Source: Taishania sp036758285 (GTDB lineage Bacteria > Bacteroidota > Bacteroidia > Flavobacteriales_D > Crocinitomicaceae). Taken from it: a stretch of DNA of 64,000 nucleotides. The stretch is taken from NCBI GenBank assembly GCA_036758285.1, contig DAIOWV010000007.1, positions 7,535-71,534 on the forward strand, written 5' to 3'. The position numbers and the translations under genes are program-made. Below the pieces are notes generated by a model that saw nothing but the letters and a program-made list of their open reading frames with translations, made no database searches and had not been told where the DNA came from. Positions 9,022-18,578 of this stretch are shown piece by piece (the stretch's first letter is position 1; the number at the start of each line of letters is the position of its first letter).

Positions 9022-9600
9022 TTATTTCATCAATTCGACCTCCATTACCAAAAAAGACTTCTTTGATGGTAAATCATACATGTGATATTTTAAATCGTTA
9101 TCAGATTTGATTCTCATTGTCACAATTCCCAATCCAGCACCATTTTTCTTTGTAATATATCCGTTTTCTAAGATACTTACATAAAGGCTTTTTAATTCAT
9201 CATTACTATGATTATTAATATTTCCAAGATAAAACTTTAATGATGATCGATCGTTTGGTTCTACGATATTGCCAAAGACAATCTTATAACTTCTTTTATT
9301 TGATGCTAAAATTAAAAAGGATGATTGTTTACCAAATTCATTTGTACCGCCATGTAAATAGATATTTTGCAATCCTTCAACAAGGATACTAAACATTTTT
9401 TTTATTACATGTCTTTTATTCTTAAGGTTTGTCATCATTTCTTCAACCGAACTCGCAAAACTACGAATCAATGAAAGCGAAAATTCTCCATTGTATTTCA
9501 ATAACATGTCGAAACCCAAATCTTCTTCATAGATAGAAACATAAGAATTATAGATCTTATCGATTGAAGTACTTGTAGTATGTAATTGAACACTGAGCAT
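9022..9600 (-). CDS. SiaB-like (DUF6272) histidine-kinase-fold protein
   Basis: 192 residues with a compact GHKL ATPase layout: an N-box 'LVEGLQNIYLHGG', a central beta segment, and 'GAGLGIVTMRIKS' as the G box. This resembles SiaB-family kinases, which in Pseudomonas phosphorylate an anti-sigma-antagonist-like SiaC and control diguanylate cyclase SiaD, hence biofilm. No siaA, siaC or siaD homologue is seen in this window. The gene lies 42 bases downstream of the large SprB-repeat surface protein, in the same direction, and may be cotranscribed with it. There is no signal peptide or membrane segment, so it should be cytosolic. Kinase activity is inferred from the family only. Confidence 0.7.
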   Translation of the reverse strand: MLSVQLHTTSTSIDKIYNSYVSIYEEDLGFDMLLKYNGEFSLSLIRSFASSVEEMMTNLKNKRHVIKKMFSILVEGLQNIYLHGGTNEFGKQSSFLILASNKRSYKIVFGNIVEPNDRSSLKFYLGNINNHSNDELKSLYVSILENGYITKKNGAGLGIVTMRIKSDNDLKYHMYDLPSKKSFLVMEVELMK

Positions 9601-9642
9601 TTTTTTTTCTAAAATAATCTATGATAATTTACACTTATAAAA

Positions 9643-12600
9643 TCAAGGAGTATATACCACATGAACAAATCCATGTTTTTGATTACCATCAGGAAGCGTT
9701 ACAATATAAGTATAAACACCTTCTGTAACATTTTGACCTGACATATCTTTACCTCCCCATGTATTGTCGTAATTATCCGTATTATAAATAATATTACCCC
9801 ATCTATTGAGAATCAACAATTTTATATTTGAAACCAAGCCCTTCAAAACAAAGAAATCATTGACTCCATCACCATTTACTGTAATCACATTTGGCACTTC
9901 CAAATCTGAAATTACCTCTATCGATATAGATATAGAATCGATACAACCATTTGCATCTACAACAACCAATTTAACAGTATGCATTCCATCTTGATTGAAA
10001 GTATATTGAGGATGTTGCTGTCCGATAACTGAATTATCAATTTGCCAATTCCAAGAAATTATATTTCCATTAGATTCATCCGTAAATTGTACTGGTTGAT
10101 TAATAAATGGTGGAACCGGTAAATAACTGAAGTTAGCAATTACAGAAGCATTCGCTGCAATATTAATGGCATTTCCAGTTTGTGAACAACCATTTGCATC
10201 AGTTACTGTTAAAGTATATAAACCGCTTGGTACATTTGTAATATCAAGTGTTGTGTAGGCACCTCCATTCCAAGAATATGTATATGGTCCAACACCTCCA
10301 TTTATCGTTTCACCAGTAATACTTCCTCCTGTTAAACAAGTTGCATCTACTACTGTAGCAGTTCCTGCAATAGTTGGGTTAATTGGAGGGGCAATTGTGT
10401 ATGCTGTACTTGTCACAACACAACCATTGGCATCTTCAATTTCTAATGTATAAGTACCTGGTTGAAGATTAGAAGTGTCTGCTGATGTATTTGAATCACC
10501 ATTCCAAGAATAGGTATAAGGAGCTACTCCACCAGTAACAGTTAGACCGGATATCGAACCACCTGCCAAACATGTTGCATTTAAAACAACTGCTGTACCA
10601 GAAATTGTTGGTGTTGTAGGATTTGCAATAACATGTGGGCCACTAAAAACTTCACATCCATTGGCATCGGTAACTTTCAAATTATAAGTACCAGCACTTG
10701 CGTTCATGGTATCAATCTGAGTAGAAACTACACTATTCCATTCATAAACATAAGGCTGAACTCCACCTGTAACTGATAATCCTGAAATACTTCCACCTGT
10801 AGTACATGTTGCATTTACAATTAGCGCTGTTCCTCCAATAGTAGGCGTAGAAGCTTGTCCAATGGTATGAGGTCCACTTTGAACCAAACAACCTGCATTA
10901 TCAGTAACATAAAGTGTATAATTTCCAGGAGTTGCATTTGATAAATTTACTGTTCCAGGAGTCGTATTCCAAGCATAGAAATAAGGTTGAGTACCTCCAG
11001 TAACTGACAACCCTGCTATTGAACCTTGTATTGTACATGTTGCATCTGTTATGATTGGAGTTCCAGAAATAACTGGTAATACTGGTGTATTCATTGTGTA
11101 TGAAACACTTGATACTTGACAACCGTTTGCATCAGTAACTGTAAGCACATAGTTATCAGGAGTGGCACCAGCTAAAGAAGTAGAAGAAGATGTATTTCCA
11201 TTCCAAGTGTAAGTATATGGAGTAATTCCTCCTGATACTGTAATTCCAGTAATAGTACCTCCTGTAATACAAGTTGGTTGTGTAACAACAGCTGTACCAC
11301 CAAGAACGGGTACATCATCAGTTGAAATGGTATAAGGACCACTTTGAGCTGTACATCCATTTGCATCTGTAACGACTAAAGTATAACTTCCGGCAGTGGC
11401 TCCAGTTAAGTCTGCTGAAGTTGTAATATTTCCACTCCAGGAATAATTATAAGGTGCTAAACCTCCAGTAGCAGCTAGTCCTGTAATTGACCCACCATTA
11501 TTACAATTTGCGTTTATCACAACTGCTGTACCTGTGATAGATGGAGTTGGTGCATTACCAATAACGTGAGGGCCACTTTGGGCTGTACATCCATTTGCAT
11601 CTGTAACAACTAAAGTATAACTTCCAGCATTTGCTGTCAAATTTTGGTCAGTTGAAACAACATTATTCCATTCATAAGTAGTAATTGCAACTGGAGACGT
11701 TACTGTTAAACCAGTAATTGTACCTTGCGCAATACATGTTTCATTTGTAATTACTACTGTACCTGAAATTGATGGTCCACCTGTTCCTGAAATTACATGT
11801 GGTCCACTTTGAGAGAAACACCCATTTGCATCAGTCACAATTAAAGTATAGCTATCCGGTGACGCATTTGATAGAGATGGTCCTGAACTCACATTTCCAT
11901 TCCATGTATGTGTAAGTGGAGCTGTTCCACCAGTTACAGTTAATCCTGAAATTGAACCACCAGACGTACAGGTTGCATTTGTAATAGTTGCTGTGCCAGA
12001 AATAACTGGATTTGAACCAACCACTACACGTACAGGTTTTCTAAATGTACCTGGACAAATTCCAACATAATAAGTTGTTGTTGAGCTTAATGTTGGAGTT
12101 GTATATGTTGTTCCTGAACCAACTGAAGTACCCCCAAATTGCGTAGTATACCATCTTATTGTTGAGCCAGATGGTGCTGTTCCAATTATAGCCGCAGTTA
12201 AAGTTGTTGATTGACTTCCACAAATTGTATCATTACTTGCAATAATATCATAAGTTGGAGCTGGTAAATTTGTCATACCAAAACCACCAGAAGTTGCACC
12301 ATTCATAGGGAAACTTGTTGAAATGCTATTGACTGATGTATTTCCGTTACTATTATTAATAGACATTGTTCTTCCAGGATTTCCACCAACAACACTTGAA
12401 GTTGGGGTTCCGTTAAAATACGCGATACCACCACCTGCACCACCTGCACCTGGACCACAAATTTCATTTGGACCTGTATCAAAAGACCCTCTTCTTAAAT
12501 TATTATCTCCACCATTTCCACCAATTGCATTCAAACTAATTGTAGCTGGTAGAGGATTTACATTTTGTATATAAATATAACCGCCGCCGCCGCCGCCGCC

Positions 12601-13968
12601 AGCAGCATCATTACCTCTACGTTGTCCAAAGCCAGCTGATTGATTTAAAGGATTAGAGTTCTGTCCATTCGCTCCATTTGCAACAATGCTTCCAGTTCCA
12701 GAAATATTTCCGTACACAGTAAGATGAACTATTCCACCACCATTACCTCCGGAACCTCCTTGTAGTTGATCTTGACCACCAGCGCCTCCACCGCCGCCAA
12801 AGAATATTTTTGATGGATTATAGAGTAACGCATGTCCCCCATATCCTCCATTTTCTTTTCTACCATTACCACCCCAAGCAACTTGATTCGGTCCGATAGA
12901 TGGATTTTGAGAGGAATTTGCATAAGCATAACCACCTCGACCACCTCCAGAACTTAAAGTGGTAGACATACCAACTTTTTCAGCTTCCCAATAAGCAGCA
13001 TATCCTGCTGTTGGTATTCCCTTACCTGTATGTCCACTTGTATCACCAATATTGGCTCCACCGCCACCACCAGAATTCTGAGGACCTCCACCTCCACCTC
13101 CATTGGCAACAGCACCTCTACCATATAATGTATAAATGTTTCTATATTGAGCTGTATCACCAAAAATACTTTCTCCAATTGCAGCGCCCTCTACTGGATT
13201 ATTAGTTCCTAAATAAGCATCTCCATTACCTGGACCTTGCGTATGAACTGCTGCAACTCCTGTTCTACTGTTTACTGTTGCAATTCCTCCTCTAAATCCA
13301 AGTCCATTCACATCAATTGCTTCAGGAGTATTAATGACTAAATTCCCATTAATTTCTACAGAAACCACTCCACCAGTCGAACCATTCCATGTTGGAGCTG
13401 TAATTTTACCTCCAGAATTAATTGTTACATTGTTATATCTTGGAACTCTAATAACTTGAACATTTCCTCTAACTACAGTATTTCCAGTAACAGGAAAAGC
13501 CTCATACGTTTGTTCTAAAGGACAAGTAAAAGTAATTTGATTCGTTCCAGAAACTGACAAAACCTCTTTAAGTTCATAATTACCCGCACGTATATAATCA
13601 TTGATTTTTCCATACTTATGGGCTACTTGATAAAAATTTGATTCGTGACCTATAGGAATCCCTGTAGTTCCGCCTCCAGCAGGTGAAGCATAGTAGTAAT
13701 TTATATCAATCATACTGTTCCAGGCATAAATTCCTTGCATTTGTACAATTAACACTAAATCTCCTTGTGCTAAATTCCCTAAACCAGTGCCGTTCAATTG
13801 ATTATTAGTTACAGTTATGGAAGTGCTACCAGCAAATACATTCGACACTAATGCTGTATAATCATTTACAGTTGTACTAGTACTAAGCGTTAAATCACCA
13901 TCGTGTCCTCGCTGTGAAAAACTAGTAAAGCATAAAAAGGTTAAAGCCAGTATGAATAGTTGTTTCAT
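9643..13968 (-). CDS. giant T9SS type B surface protein with Gly-rich region and eight SprB repeats
   Basis: 1441 residues with a signal peptide (MKQLFILALTFLCFTSFSQ). Residues ~20-560 form a Gly/Asn-rich beta region with several polyglycine tracts; ~565-650 is an Ig-like T9SS module; ~650-1270 holds eight SprB repeats of ~76 residues, each with the pattern 'ATC..GGSISGL.VTGG..PY.Y.W' and 'YTL.VTDANGC'; ~1280-1355 is a PKD-like domain; the last ~85 residues are the gliding-motility C-terminal domain ('VPNVITVNGDGVNDFF', 'NRWGNIIYN', 'WGG'). SprB repeats occur in the mobile adhesin of gliding Flavobacterium. It is much smaller than SprB and has no PorP/SprF gene next to it. A cell-surface adhesin role is likely; the ligand is unknown. 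Confidence 0.88.
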   Translation of the reverse strand: MKQLFILALTFLCFTSFSQRGHDGDLTLSTSTTVNDYTALVSNVFAGSTSITVTNNQLNGTGLGNLAQGDLVLIVQMQGIYAWNSMIDINYYYASPAGGGTTGIPIGHESNFYQVAHKYGKINDYIRAGNYELKEVLSVSGTNQITFTCPLEQTYEAFPVTGNTVVRGNVQVIRVPRYNNVTINSGGKITAPTWNGSTGGVVSVEINGNLVINTPEAIDVNGLGFRGGIATVNSRTGVAAVHTQGPGNGDAYLGTNNPVEGAAIGESIFGDTAQYRNIYTLYGRGAVANGGGGGGPQNSGGGGGANIGDTSGHTGKGIPTAGYAAYWEAEKVGMSTTLSSGGGRGGYAYANSSQNPSIGPNQVAWGGNGRKENGGYGGHALLYNPSKIFFGGGGGAGGQDQLQGGSGGNGGGIVHLTVYGNISGTGSIVANGANGQNSNPLNQSAGFGQRRGNDAAGGGGGGGYIYIQNVNPLPATISLNAIGGNGGDNNLRRGSFDTGPNEICGPGAGGAGGGIAYFNGTPTSSVVGGNPGRTMSINNSNGNTSVNSISTSFPMNGATSGGFGMTNLPAPTYDIIASNDTICGSQSTTLTAAIIGTAPSGSTIRWYTTQFGGTSVGSGTTYTTPTLSSTTTYYVGICPGTFRKPVRVVVGSNPVISGTATITNATCTSGGSISGLTVTGGTAPLTHTWNGNVSSGPSLSNASPDSYTLIVTDANGCFSQSGPHVISGTGGPSISGTVVITNETCIAQGTITGLTVTSPVAITTYEWNNVVSTDQNLTANAGSYTLVVTDANGCTAQSGPHVIGNAPTPSITGTAVVINANCNNGGSITGLAATGGLAPYNYSWSGNITTSADLTGATAGSYTLVVTDANGCTAQSGPYTISTDDVPVLGGTAVVTQPTCITGGTITGITVSGGITPYTYTWNGNTSSSTSLAGATPDNYVLTVTDANGCQVSSVSYTMNTPVLPVISGTPIITDATCTIQGSIAGLSVTGGTQPYFYAWNTTPGTVNLSNATPGNYTLYVTDNAGCLVQSGPHTIGQASTPTIGGTALIVNATCTTGGSISGLSVTGGVQPYVYEWNSVVSTQIDTMNASAGTYNLKVTDANGCEVFSGPHVIANPTTPTISGTAVVLNATCLAGGSISGLTVTGGVAPYTYSWNGDSNTSADTSNLQPGTYTLEIEDANGCVVTSTAYTIAPPINPTIAGTATVVDATCLTGGSITGETINGGVGPYTYSWNGGAYTTLDITNVPSGLYTLTVTDANGCSQTGNAINIAANASVIANFSYLPVPPFINQPVQFTDESNGNIISWNWQIDNSVIGQQHPQYTFNQDGMHTVKLVVVDANGCIDSISISIEVISDLEVPNVITVNGDGVNDFFVLKGLVSNIKLLILNRWGNIIYNTDNYDNTWGGKDMSGQNVTEGVYTYIVTLPDGNQKHGFVHVVYTP
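10155..12010 (-). repeat. eight tandem SprB-type repeats (~230 bp each)
   Basis: Coding repeats in the large surface protein. Each unit carries one cysteine near the start and one in 'NGC' near the end, suggesting one disulfide per module. Units differ in sequence, so this is an old expansion, not a recent slippage. Confidence 0.85.
12581..12600 (-). repeat. GC-rich trinucleotide run encoding polyglycine
   Basis: Six CCG units plus CC on the plus strand, read as six GGC glycines followed by GGT on the minus strand. The surrounding gene mostly uses GGA and GGT for glycine, so the run stands out. A change of unit number would keep frame. Confidence 0.9.
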
Positions 13969-14287
13969 TGTACAAATTGTGTTAGTTATATCTTATTTCT
14001 AGATCTTATTGATAAGTAAACGTAATAAAAGGTTAAAAAGTTGGTTCTAGAATTATTTTTTGTTTCAATCCTCTTTGAATTGAAGTACTTATTCCTAAAT
14101 AATAAATTAAATTATTACAAAATCAGTATAACTGATTGATAAAAAATCAATTAAACTGTAAGTTTTTGTAAAAAACCCCAATTTGAGCACGAAGATACAT
14201 ATTTCTAACTCTTTTTTGAATCAAATTATTTCACATAAAACAGATTGAATTTGAATGTAAATGTAAATGATGTATTATTTGATTGTA
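13969..14287. other. 319-bp non-coding spacer upstream of the surface protein gene
   Basis: AT-rich, no credible frame on either strand. It must hold the leftward promoter of the 1441-residue protein; 'CAATTTG' just before its ATG on the minus strand is a weak -7 box. I see no strong hairpin or RNA gene. Confidence 0.6.
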
Positions 14288-15571
14288 TTAATCGTTATCG
14301 ATGTTTTTTGATTGATTTTCAAATTTAGCTTTCATTGTAGGGTTATTATGAGTCAACTTTTTTATGGTCAAATCTTCTGTTTTTTCATTGGCTAATCGAA
14401 GATTATTTTCAGAAGAAAGTAATGCTGCTTTGGTTTTTTCTAATTCCTTAATCGTTTTATCAATACCATCAATTGCATCTTTAAATTTTCGACTTGCCAA
14501 ATCATAATTTCGAGCAAAACCTTCTTTAAATTTGTTCATCTTCTCCTCAAAATTGGTAATATCAATGTTTTGATTTTTCACCAATGCGAGTTCAGCTTTG
14601 TATTGAATTGAATTCATTGCGGCATTTCGTAACAAAGTGATAATTGGTATAAAAAATTGAGGACGAACAACATACATCTTATCATATTTGTACGAAACGT
14701 CTACGATTCCAGTGTTATAATACTCACTATCATTCTCTAATAATGAAACAAGTACAGCATATTCACACTTCTTTTCATTTCGATCTTTATCGAGTTCCTT
14801 CAAAAAATCGTCATTTTTTTTCTTTGTAGCTGTTTGATCAGATTCATTTTTCATTTCAAACATAATCGAAATAATCTCATTTCCAGCATCATCATATTCT
14901 CTAAAAATATAATCACCTTTACTTCCTGATCTAACATCGTTATCTTTCTCAAAATAAGACTTTTGGAAAGCTGTTGCTCTTAATTTATTGAATTCTGTCT
15001 CACAATGTAGCTCAAGTGTTTCACCTAGCATTTTAGTCGACAATTTGAGTTTCATTTCTTTTACACGAGCAATTTCTTCATCTTTATACTTTATTATTTC
15101 ATCTTTAGTATGTAAAGCTGAAGTAAATTGTTGCTTCAATCCATTTTCCAAATTTTGTTTTTCTAGATCTTTCGTTTTCAGTTCATTTGAAAGTTGATCT
15201 CTTTCTTTTTGAATACTCTGAATCGCCTCTGTTACAGCAAGTTTTTTTTCAATTTCTATATTATCAATTTTGGCAATTAATTTCGAAATTTCTACATCCT
15301 TTTTACTGATACTTTCTGCCAGAATTAATTCATTTTTTGATTTCAATTCGGCTAACTCTTGATTTTTCTTTGAAAGTTCTTCCTGCAATAAATTACGTGT
15401 ATTTGCTTCGGCTAATTTCACAGCATTTAACTTCTCCTTTTCAGCAAGATCTAAACGATTTTTCAATTCCTCTTCAAATTGATGGTCGCGAACTTGTTTC
15501 AAAATATCTGCAAATCCAGCTTCATCAACTTTAAAAACTTTTTGGCAATTTGGACAAATAATCTCATTCAT
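14288..15571 (-). CDS. DUF2130 domain protein with long coiled coil
   Basis: 427 residues. The first ~15 carry a zinc-ribbon half ('CPNCQKVF'). Residues ~25-180 are a heptad-rich coiled coil (many K/E/L). The DUF2130 domain follows (~190-350), with 'LGETLELHCETEFNKLR', 'GSKGDYIFREYD' and 'MFEMKNE', the acidic and lysine positions reminding one of a PD-(D/E)XK nuclease core; a second helical stretch ends the protein. Overall it resembles RmuC-type proteins, but no enzyme activity is known to me for this family. The upstream neighbour is a methyltransferase 47 bases away in the same direction; nothing shows that they act together. Confidence 0.8.
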   Translation of the reverse strand: MNEIICPNCQKVFKVDEAGFADILKQVRDHQFEEELKNRLDLAEKEKLNAVKLAEANTRNLLQEELSKKNQELAELKSKNELILAESISKKDVEISKLIAKIDNIEIEKKLAVTEAIQSIQKERDQLSNELKTKDLEKQNLENGLKQQFTSALHTKDEIIKYKDEEIARVKEMKLKLSTKMLGETLELHCETEFNKLRATAFQKSYFEKDNDVRSGSKGDYIFREYDDAGNEIISIMFEMKNESDQTATKKKNDDFLKELDKDRNEKKCEYAVLVSLLENDSEYYNTGIVDVSYKYDKMYVVRPQFFIPIITLLRNAAMNSIQYKAELALVKNQNIDITNFEEKMNKFKEGFARNYDLASRKFKDAIDGIDKTIKELEKTKAALLSSENNLRLANEKTEDLTIKKLTHNNPTMKAKFENQSKNIDND

Positions 15572-15618
15572 AATTTATGGTTTTTGATATCTGGTATTCA
15601 AAATGAGTTTTAAATCTC

Positions 15619-16419
15619 TTATTTCTTCTTCGCTACTATAGAATAAACCATTGGAATTTTATCTTCAAGTTTTTCTATTCTATATTTTTTAGGTTGAATT
15701 TCTATAGTATTGTTAAAGCAGTTGTAGGGAGAATAATCAAATTCATCTAACGAAAAAATTTCTAAATCATTCTTTATAAGACTATTAACAACTTCACCTA
15801 ATCCATGATTCCACATGACATATTCTTGTGTAATTGGTGCATCTTTATCGGCGTAAGTTCCATTTTCTGTTTCTACGATTGGACCTGAATTAAAATACCT
15901 GTAGCCTATGCTATCAAAATTAGCATCAAACATCCAGACCACAGGATGAAATTCAACAAAAACAAACTGTCCATTTGGTTTTAAAAATGAAGAAACAGTT
16001 TTCGCCCATTTATCCAAATCAGGTAGCCACCCAATTGTTCCATAACTTGTAAAAATTATATCGAATTTTTGATCTAGAAAATCGGGTAAATCATAGATGT
16101 CACAACAAATAAAATTTGCTGTTGAATTCGTTTGTTTTGCAATTTCTTTGGCACTTTCAATCGCTTTGTCCGATAAATCAACACCTGTAACTTCAGCACC
16201 TAATCTACCTAATGAAATTGTATCCTGACCAAAGTGACATTGTAAATGAAGAATTTTCTTCCCTTTTATATCACCTAATAATTGTAATTCAATATCGTTT
16301 AACGAAGAATTACCAGCCACAAAACCATTCATATCATAAAAATCAGAATTTAAGTGAGATTCCACTCTATTATTCCAAGATTCACGATTAATTTTTATGT
16401 AATTGTTATCACTTTCCAT
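15619..16419 (-). CDS. class I SAM-dependent methyltransferase
   Basis: 266 residues with a Rossmann methyltransferase core: motif I 'KILHLQCHFGQDT', acidic motif II 'VTGVDLSDKAI' and post-motif 'FDIIFTSYGTIGW'. The N-terminal 'NRESWNNRVESHL' and later 'FVEFHPVVWMFD' are typical of a common Bacteroidota/Firmicutes methyltransferase group of unknown substrate. Downstream of the DUF1801 gene by 13 bases, so probably cotranscribed with it. The chemical target cannot be read from sequence. Confidence 0.85.
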   Translation of the reverse strand: MESDNNYIKINRESWNNRVESHLNSDFYDMNGFVAGNSSLNDIELQLLGDIKGKKILHLQCHFGQDTISLGRLGAEVTGVDLSDKAIESAKEIAKQTNSTANFICCDIYDLPDFLDQKFDIIFTSYGTIGWLPDLDKWAKTVSSFLKPNGQFVFVEFHPVVWMFDANFDSIGYRYFNSGPIVETENGTYADKDAPITQEYVMWNHGLGEVVNSLIKNDLEIFSLDEFDYSPYNCFNNTIEIQPKKYRIEKLEDKIPMVYSIVAKKK

Positions 16420-16432
16420 TGGTCTGTTTTCA

Positions 16433-16780
16433 TTAATTATTCTGTAATTCTTTTATTTTCAAAAACCAATCATTCAATTGATGGTGATTGATATCTGACA
16501 CATTTTCCAATTTAATATGTCGCATTGTTTTTCCAGTTCCTTCTAATTTTCCTTCAGGATCATCAAATTTCTCTGCATCCTGATAAAATCCAAGGTTTAC
16601 ATGATTTTTGTTTGCTTGGAGATATGCAAATGCTTTTGATACTTTAAAAATAGGACGATTCCATTTAAAATCTTCAGTTACATTCTCAATGGTTTGATGA
16701 ATCATTTTCCGAATGACTTCCATTATTTCTTTTTGATGTAATGGTGAATTATTTATGTATTCAGTTACTAACGAATTCAT
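16433..16780 (-). CDS. DUF1801 (YdhG-like) protein
   Basis: 115 residues with the DUF1801 pattern: an N-terminal helix, 'VTEDFKWNRPIFKV' and 'LQANKNHVNLGFYQDAEKFDDPEG', ending 'TGKTMRHIKLENVSDI'. The fold is a small alpha/beta domain of unknown function, related to proteins annotated as iron-chaperone-like, which should not be taken as evidence. It is the first gene of a likely leftward run with the methyltransferase and the DUF2130 gene. Confidence 0.82.
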   Translation of the reverse strand: MNSLVTEYINNSPLHQKEIMEVIRKMIHQTIENVTEDFKWNRPIFKVSKAFAYLQANKNHVNLGFYQDAEKFDDPEGKLEGTGKTMRHIKLENVSDINHHQLNDWFLKIKELQNN

Positions 16781-16839
16781 TGTTTTTAAAAATCAAATTT
16801 GTTTCTACAAATATCATAAAAAGAATTTTGAAACGATTA

Positions 16840-18432
16840 TTAATTATCTAGTTCTATTATTCTTTCAATATCCATTTGTTCTAAAAAGCTTTCATCATGT
16901 GATACAACGATTAATGTGCCTCTATATTCTTTTATCGCAGCAACTAAAATTTCAATATTTTGAATATCTAAGTTGTTCGTAGGCTCATCTAAAACGATAC
17001 AGTTTACAGATTGATTTTGAACAGTTAAGCAACAAAGTAACAATCGCATTCTTTCGCCACCACTCAGTGAACTACAAGGTTTGTCCCAGTTTTCTTTTGA
17101 AAATAAAAACCGATTCAGTCTCGTTTTAACTTCATGCTCTTGTAAACCGAAGACATTGTAAAACTGTGCTTGTTCGAAAACACTGAATTGATTATCCAAT
17201 TGAGAATAATCTTGGTCAATGTATAGTGAATTTAAATCTGAACGTTGTATCTGACCTATTTCACACTCTATTTGATCTAAAATAAGTTGTATCAAGGTTG
17301 TTTTACCAGAACCATTTGAACCTTTTAAAGCAATTCGTTCACCACTCAAAATTTTTAAATTTAAGTTTTGCTTCCAAAGTGGTTGATTCTGAATTGATAC
17401 ATTCACCTCTTCCAGACTAAACAAAACTTTCCCTTTGTGTAAAGTTGAGGCATCAAATCCAAACTTCATTTTAGAAATATCGGTTACTGCTGAACGCAGT
17501 TCATTTAAATCTGTTGAAATGGAATTGAGTTTTTCTGCATGAACATTTTTTAATTTAGAAGATGTGTTCTCTGCATTGTTTCTCAATGTATTCATCATTA
17601 TTCTGGCAACACCAGACTTTGTCTGTTTACTTTTCCCTCGACTTTCTAATTTTTGCTGCCGCTCAATGGTTTCTCTTTCCTTTTCTTTTGCTTGCCTTAA
17701 TGCCTTTTCTCTATCTAAAATATTCTGAGAAATTGCATTATTTTCTATTTGTTTTTGATCCTGGTAAAAAGCATAATTACCTCCATAAATTTTAATTCCA
17801 TGTTTACTAATTTCCCTTGTACTATCTAGAATATTTAATAATTTTCTATCATGACTAATAACGAGCATTGTGATTTTTGTAGATTGAACAAAATCATACA
17901 GAAGTTGTCTGCCATTTAAATCTAAATGATTACTTGGTTCATCTAATAACAGTAATTCTGGTTGATGTATTTGTATTCCTGATAAAAAGACTTTTGTTTT
18001 TTGTCCTCCACTGAGACTCCCCATTTTTTGAGAAAGCTCCAAATTCGTTAACTCCCAATATTGAAACGCTTCTTTGCATCGTTCTTCAATTGTCCAATCA
18101 TCATCTAAAGTTGTATAATTTTCAACGGAAACATCTCCTGACAAAATCGCTGTTAACGCATCAAGTTTTCGATCAACTTTCAATGCCTGAGAAATTGTTA
18201 AATCATTATGTTGACCAAAATTTTGAGGAATGTAATACGGAATTACATCCGTTTTAATTGTTCCAAAATGGGGGTGTAGTTCACCTGCAATAATTTTAAG
18301 TAATGTGGATTTCCCACTACCATTATTACCAATTAGTGCTATTTTTTCGTATTTTTTTACCGTTAATGAAATATCATCAAACAGCAATTCTTTATTGGGA
18401 TGTATATATGTAATGTTTTGTAAAATAATCAT
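16840..18432 (-). CDS. ABC-F family ATP-binding protein
   Basis: Two ABC ATPase domains in one chain with no membrane domain, the mark of ABC-F translation factors. The first has Walker A 'GNNGSGKST', signature 'LSGGQKTK' and 'LLLDEPSNHLD'; the second has 'GSNGSGKTT', 'LSGGERMR' and 'LDEPTNNLD'. Between them (~residues 235-320) lies a charged helical linker that enters the ribosomal P-site region in known members. ABC-F proteins resolve stalled ribosomes or protect against ribosome-binding antibiotics; I cannot place this one in a resistance subgroup. I take the ATG at 18432 (MIILQNITY), which suits the family start better than an ATG ten codons upstream. Confidence 0.88.
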   Translation of the reverse strand: MIILQNITYIHPNKELLFDDISLTVKKYEKIALIGNNGSGKSTLLKIIAGELHPHFGTIKTDVIPYYIPQNFGQHNDLTISQALKVDRKLDALTAILSGDVSVENYTTLDDDWTIEERCKEAFQYWELTNLELSQKMGSLSGGQKTKVFLSGIQIHQPELLLLDEPSNHLDLNGRQLLYDFVQSTKITMLVISHDRKLLNILDSTREISKHGIKIYGGNYAFYQDQKQIENNAISQNILDREKALRQAKEKERETIERQQKLESRGKSKQTKSGVARIMMNTLRNNAENTSSKLKNVHAEKLNSISTDLNELRSAVTDISKMKFGFDASTLHKGKVLFSLEEVNVSIQNQPLWKQNLNLKILSGERIALKGSNGSGKTTLIQLILDQIECEIGQIQRSDLNSLYIDQDYSQLDNQFSVFEQAQFYNVFGLQEHEVKTRLNRFLFSKENWDKPCSSLSGGERMRLLLCCLTVQNQSVNCIVLDEPTNNLDIQNIEILVAAIKEYRGTLIVVSHDESFLEQMDIERIIELDN

Positions 18433-18578
18433 GATTCTTTCTAAAAAAATATTAAACGACATAGTGATTATTGTTTTATCACTATAGAACTATATTCTTG
18501 AAAGATGTTATTTTACATTTTTACTTATGAGATTTGTAAATACAAAAGTAGCTTTAAAATTACAGAGTGCAAAAATAA

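Noticed and set aside
9011..9040. Inverted repeat GGTCGAA / TTCGACC as a terminator between convergent genes
   Set aside because: Seven-bp arms with a 16-base loop and no T run; part of it is coding in the SiaB-like gene. Too weak to call.
10155..12010. Regularly spaced repeats that might suggest a CRISPR array
   Set aside because: They are ~230-bp protein-coding repeats (SprB modules) in one long frame with diverged sequence; no identical short repeats with spacers.
12323..13205. Open frames on the plus strand opposite the Gly-rich region
   Set aside because: Pro-rich and His-rich products are the mirror of Gly codons in the real gene; no start context or family similarity.
16840..18432. 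Macrolide or lincosamide resistance ABC-F protein
   Set aside because: The ABC-F family is clear, but sequence alone does not place it in a resistance subgroup, and no attenuator leader was seen upstream.
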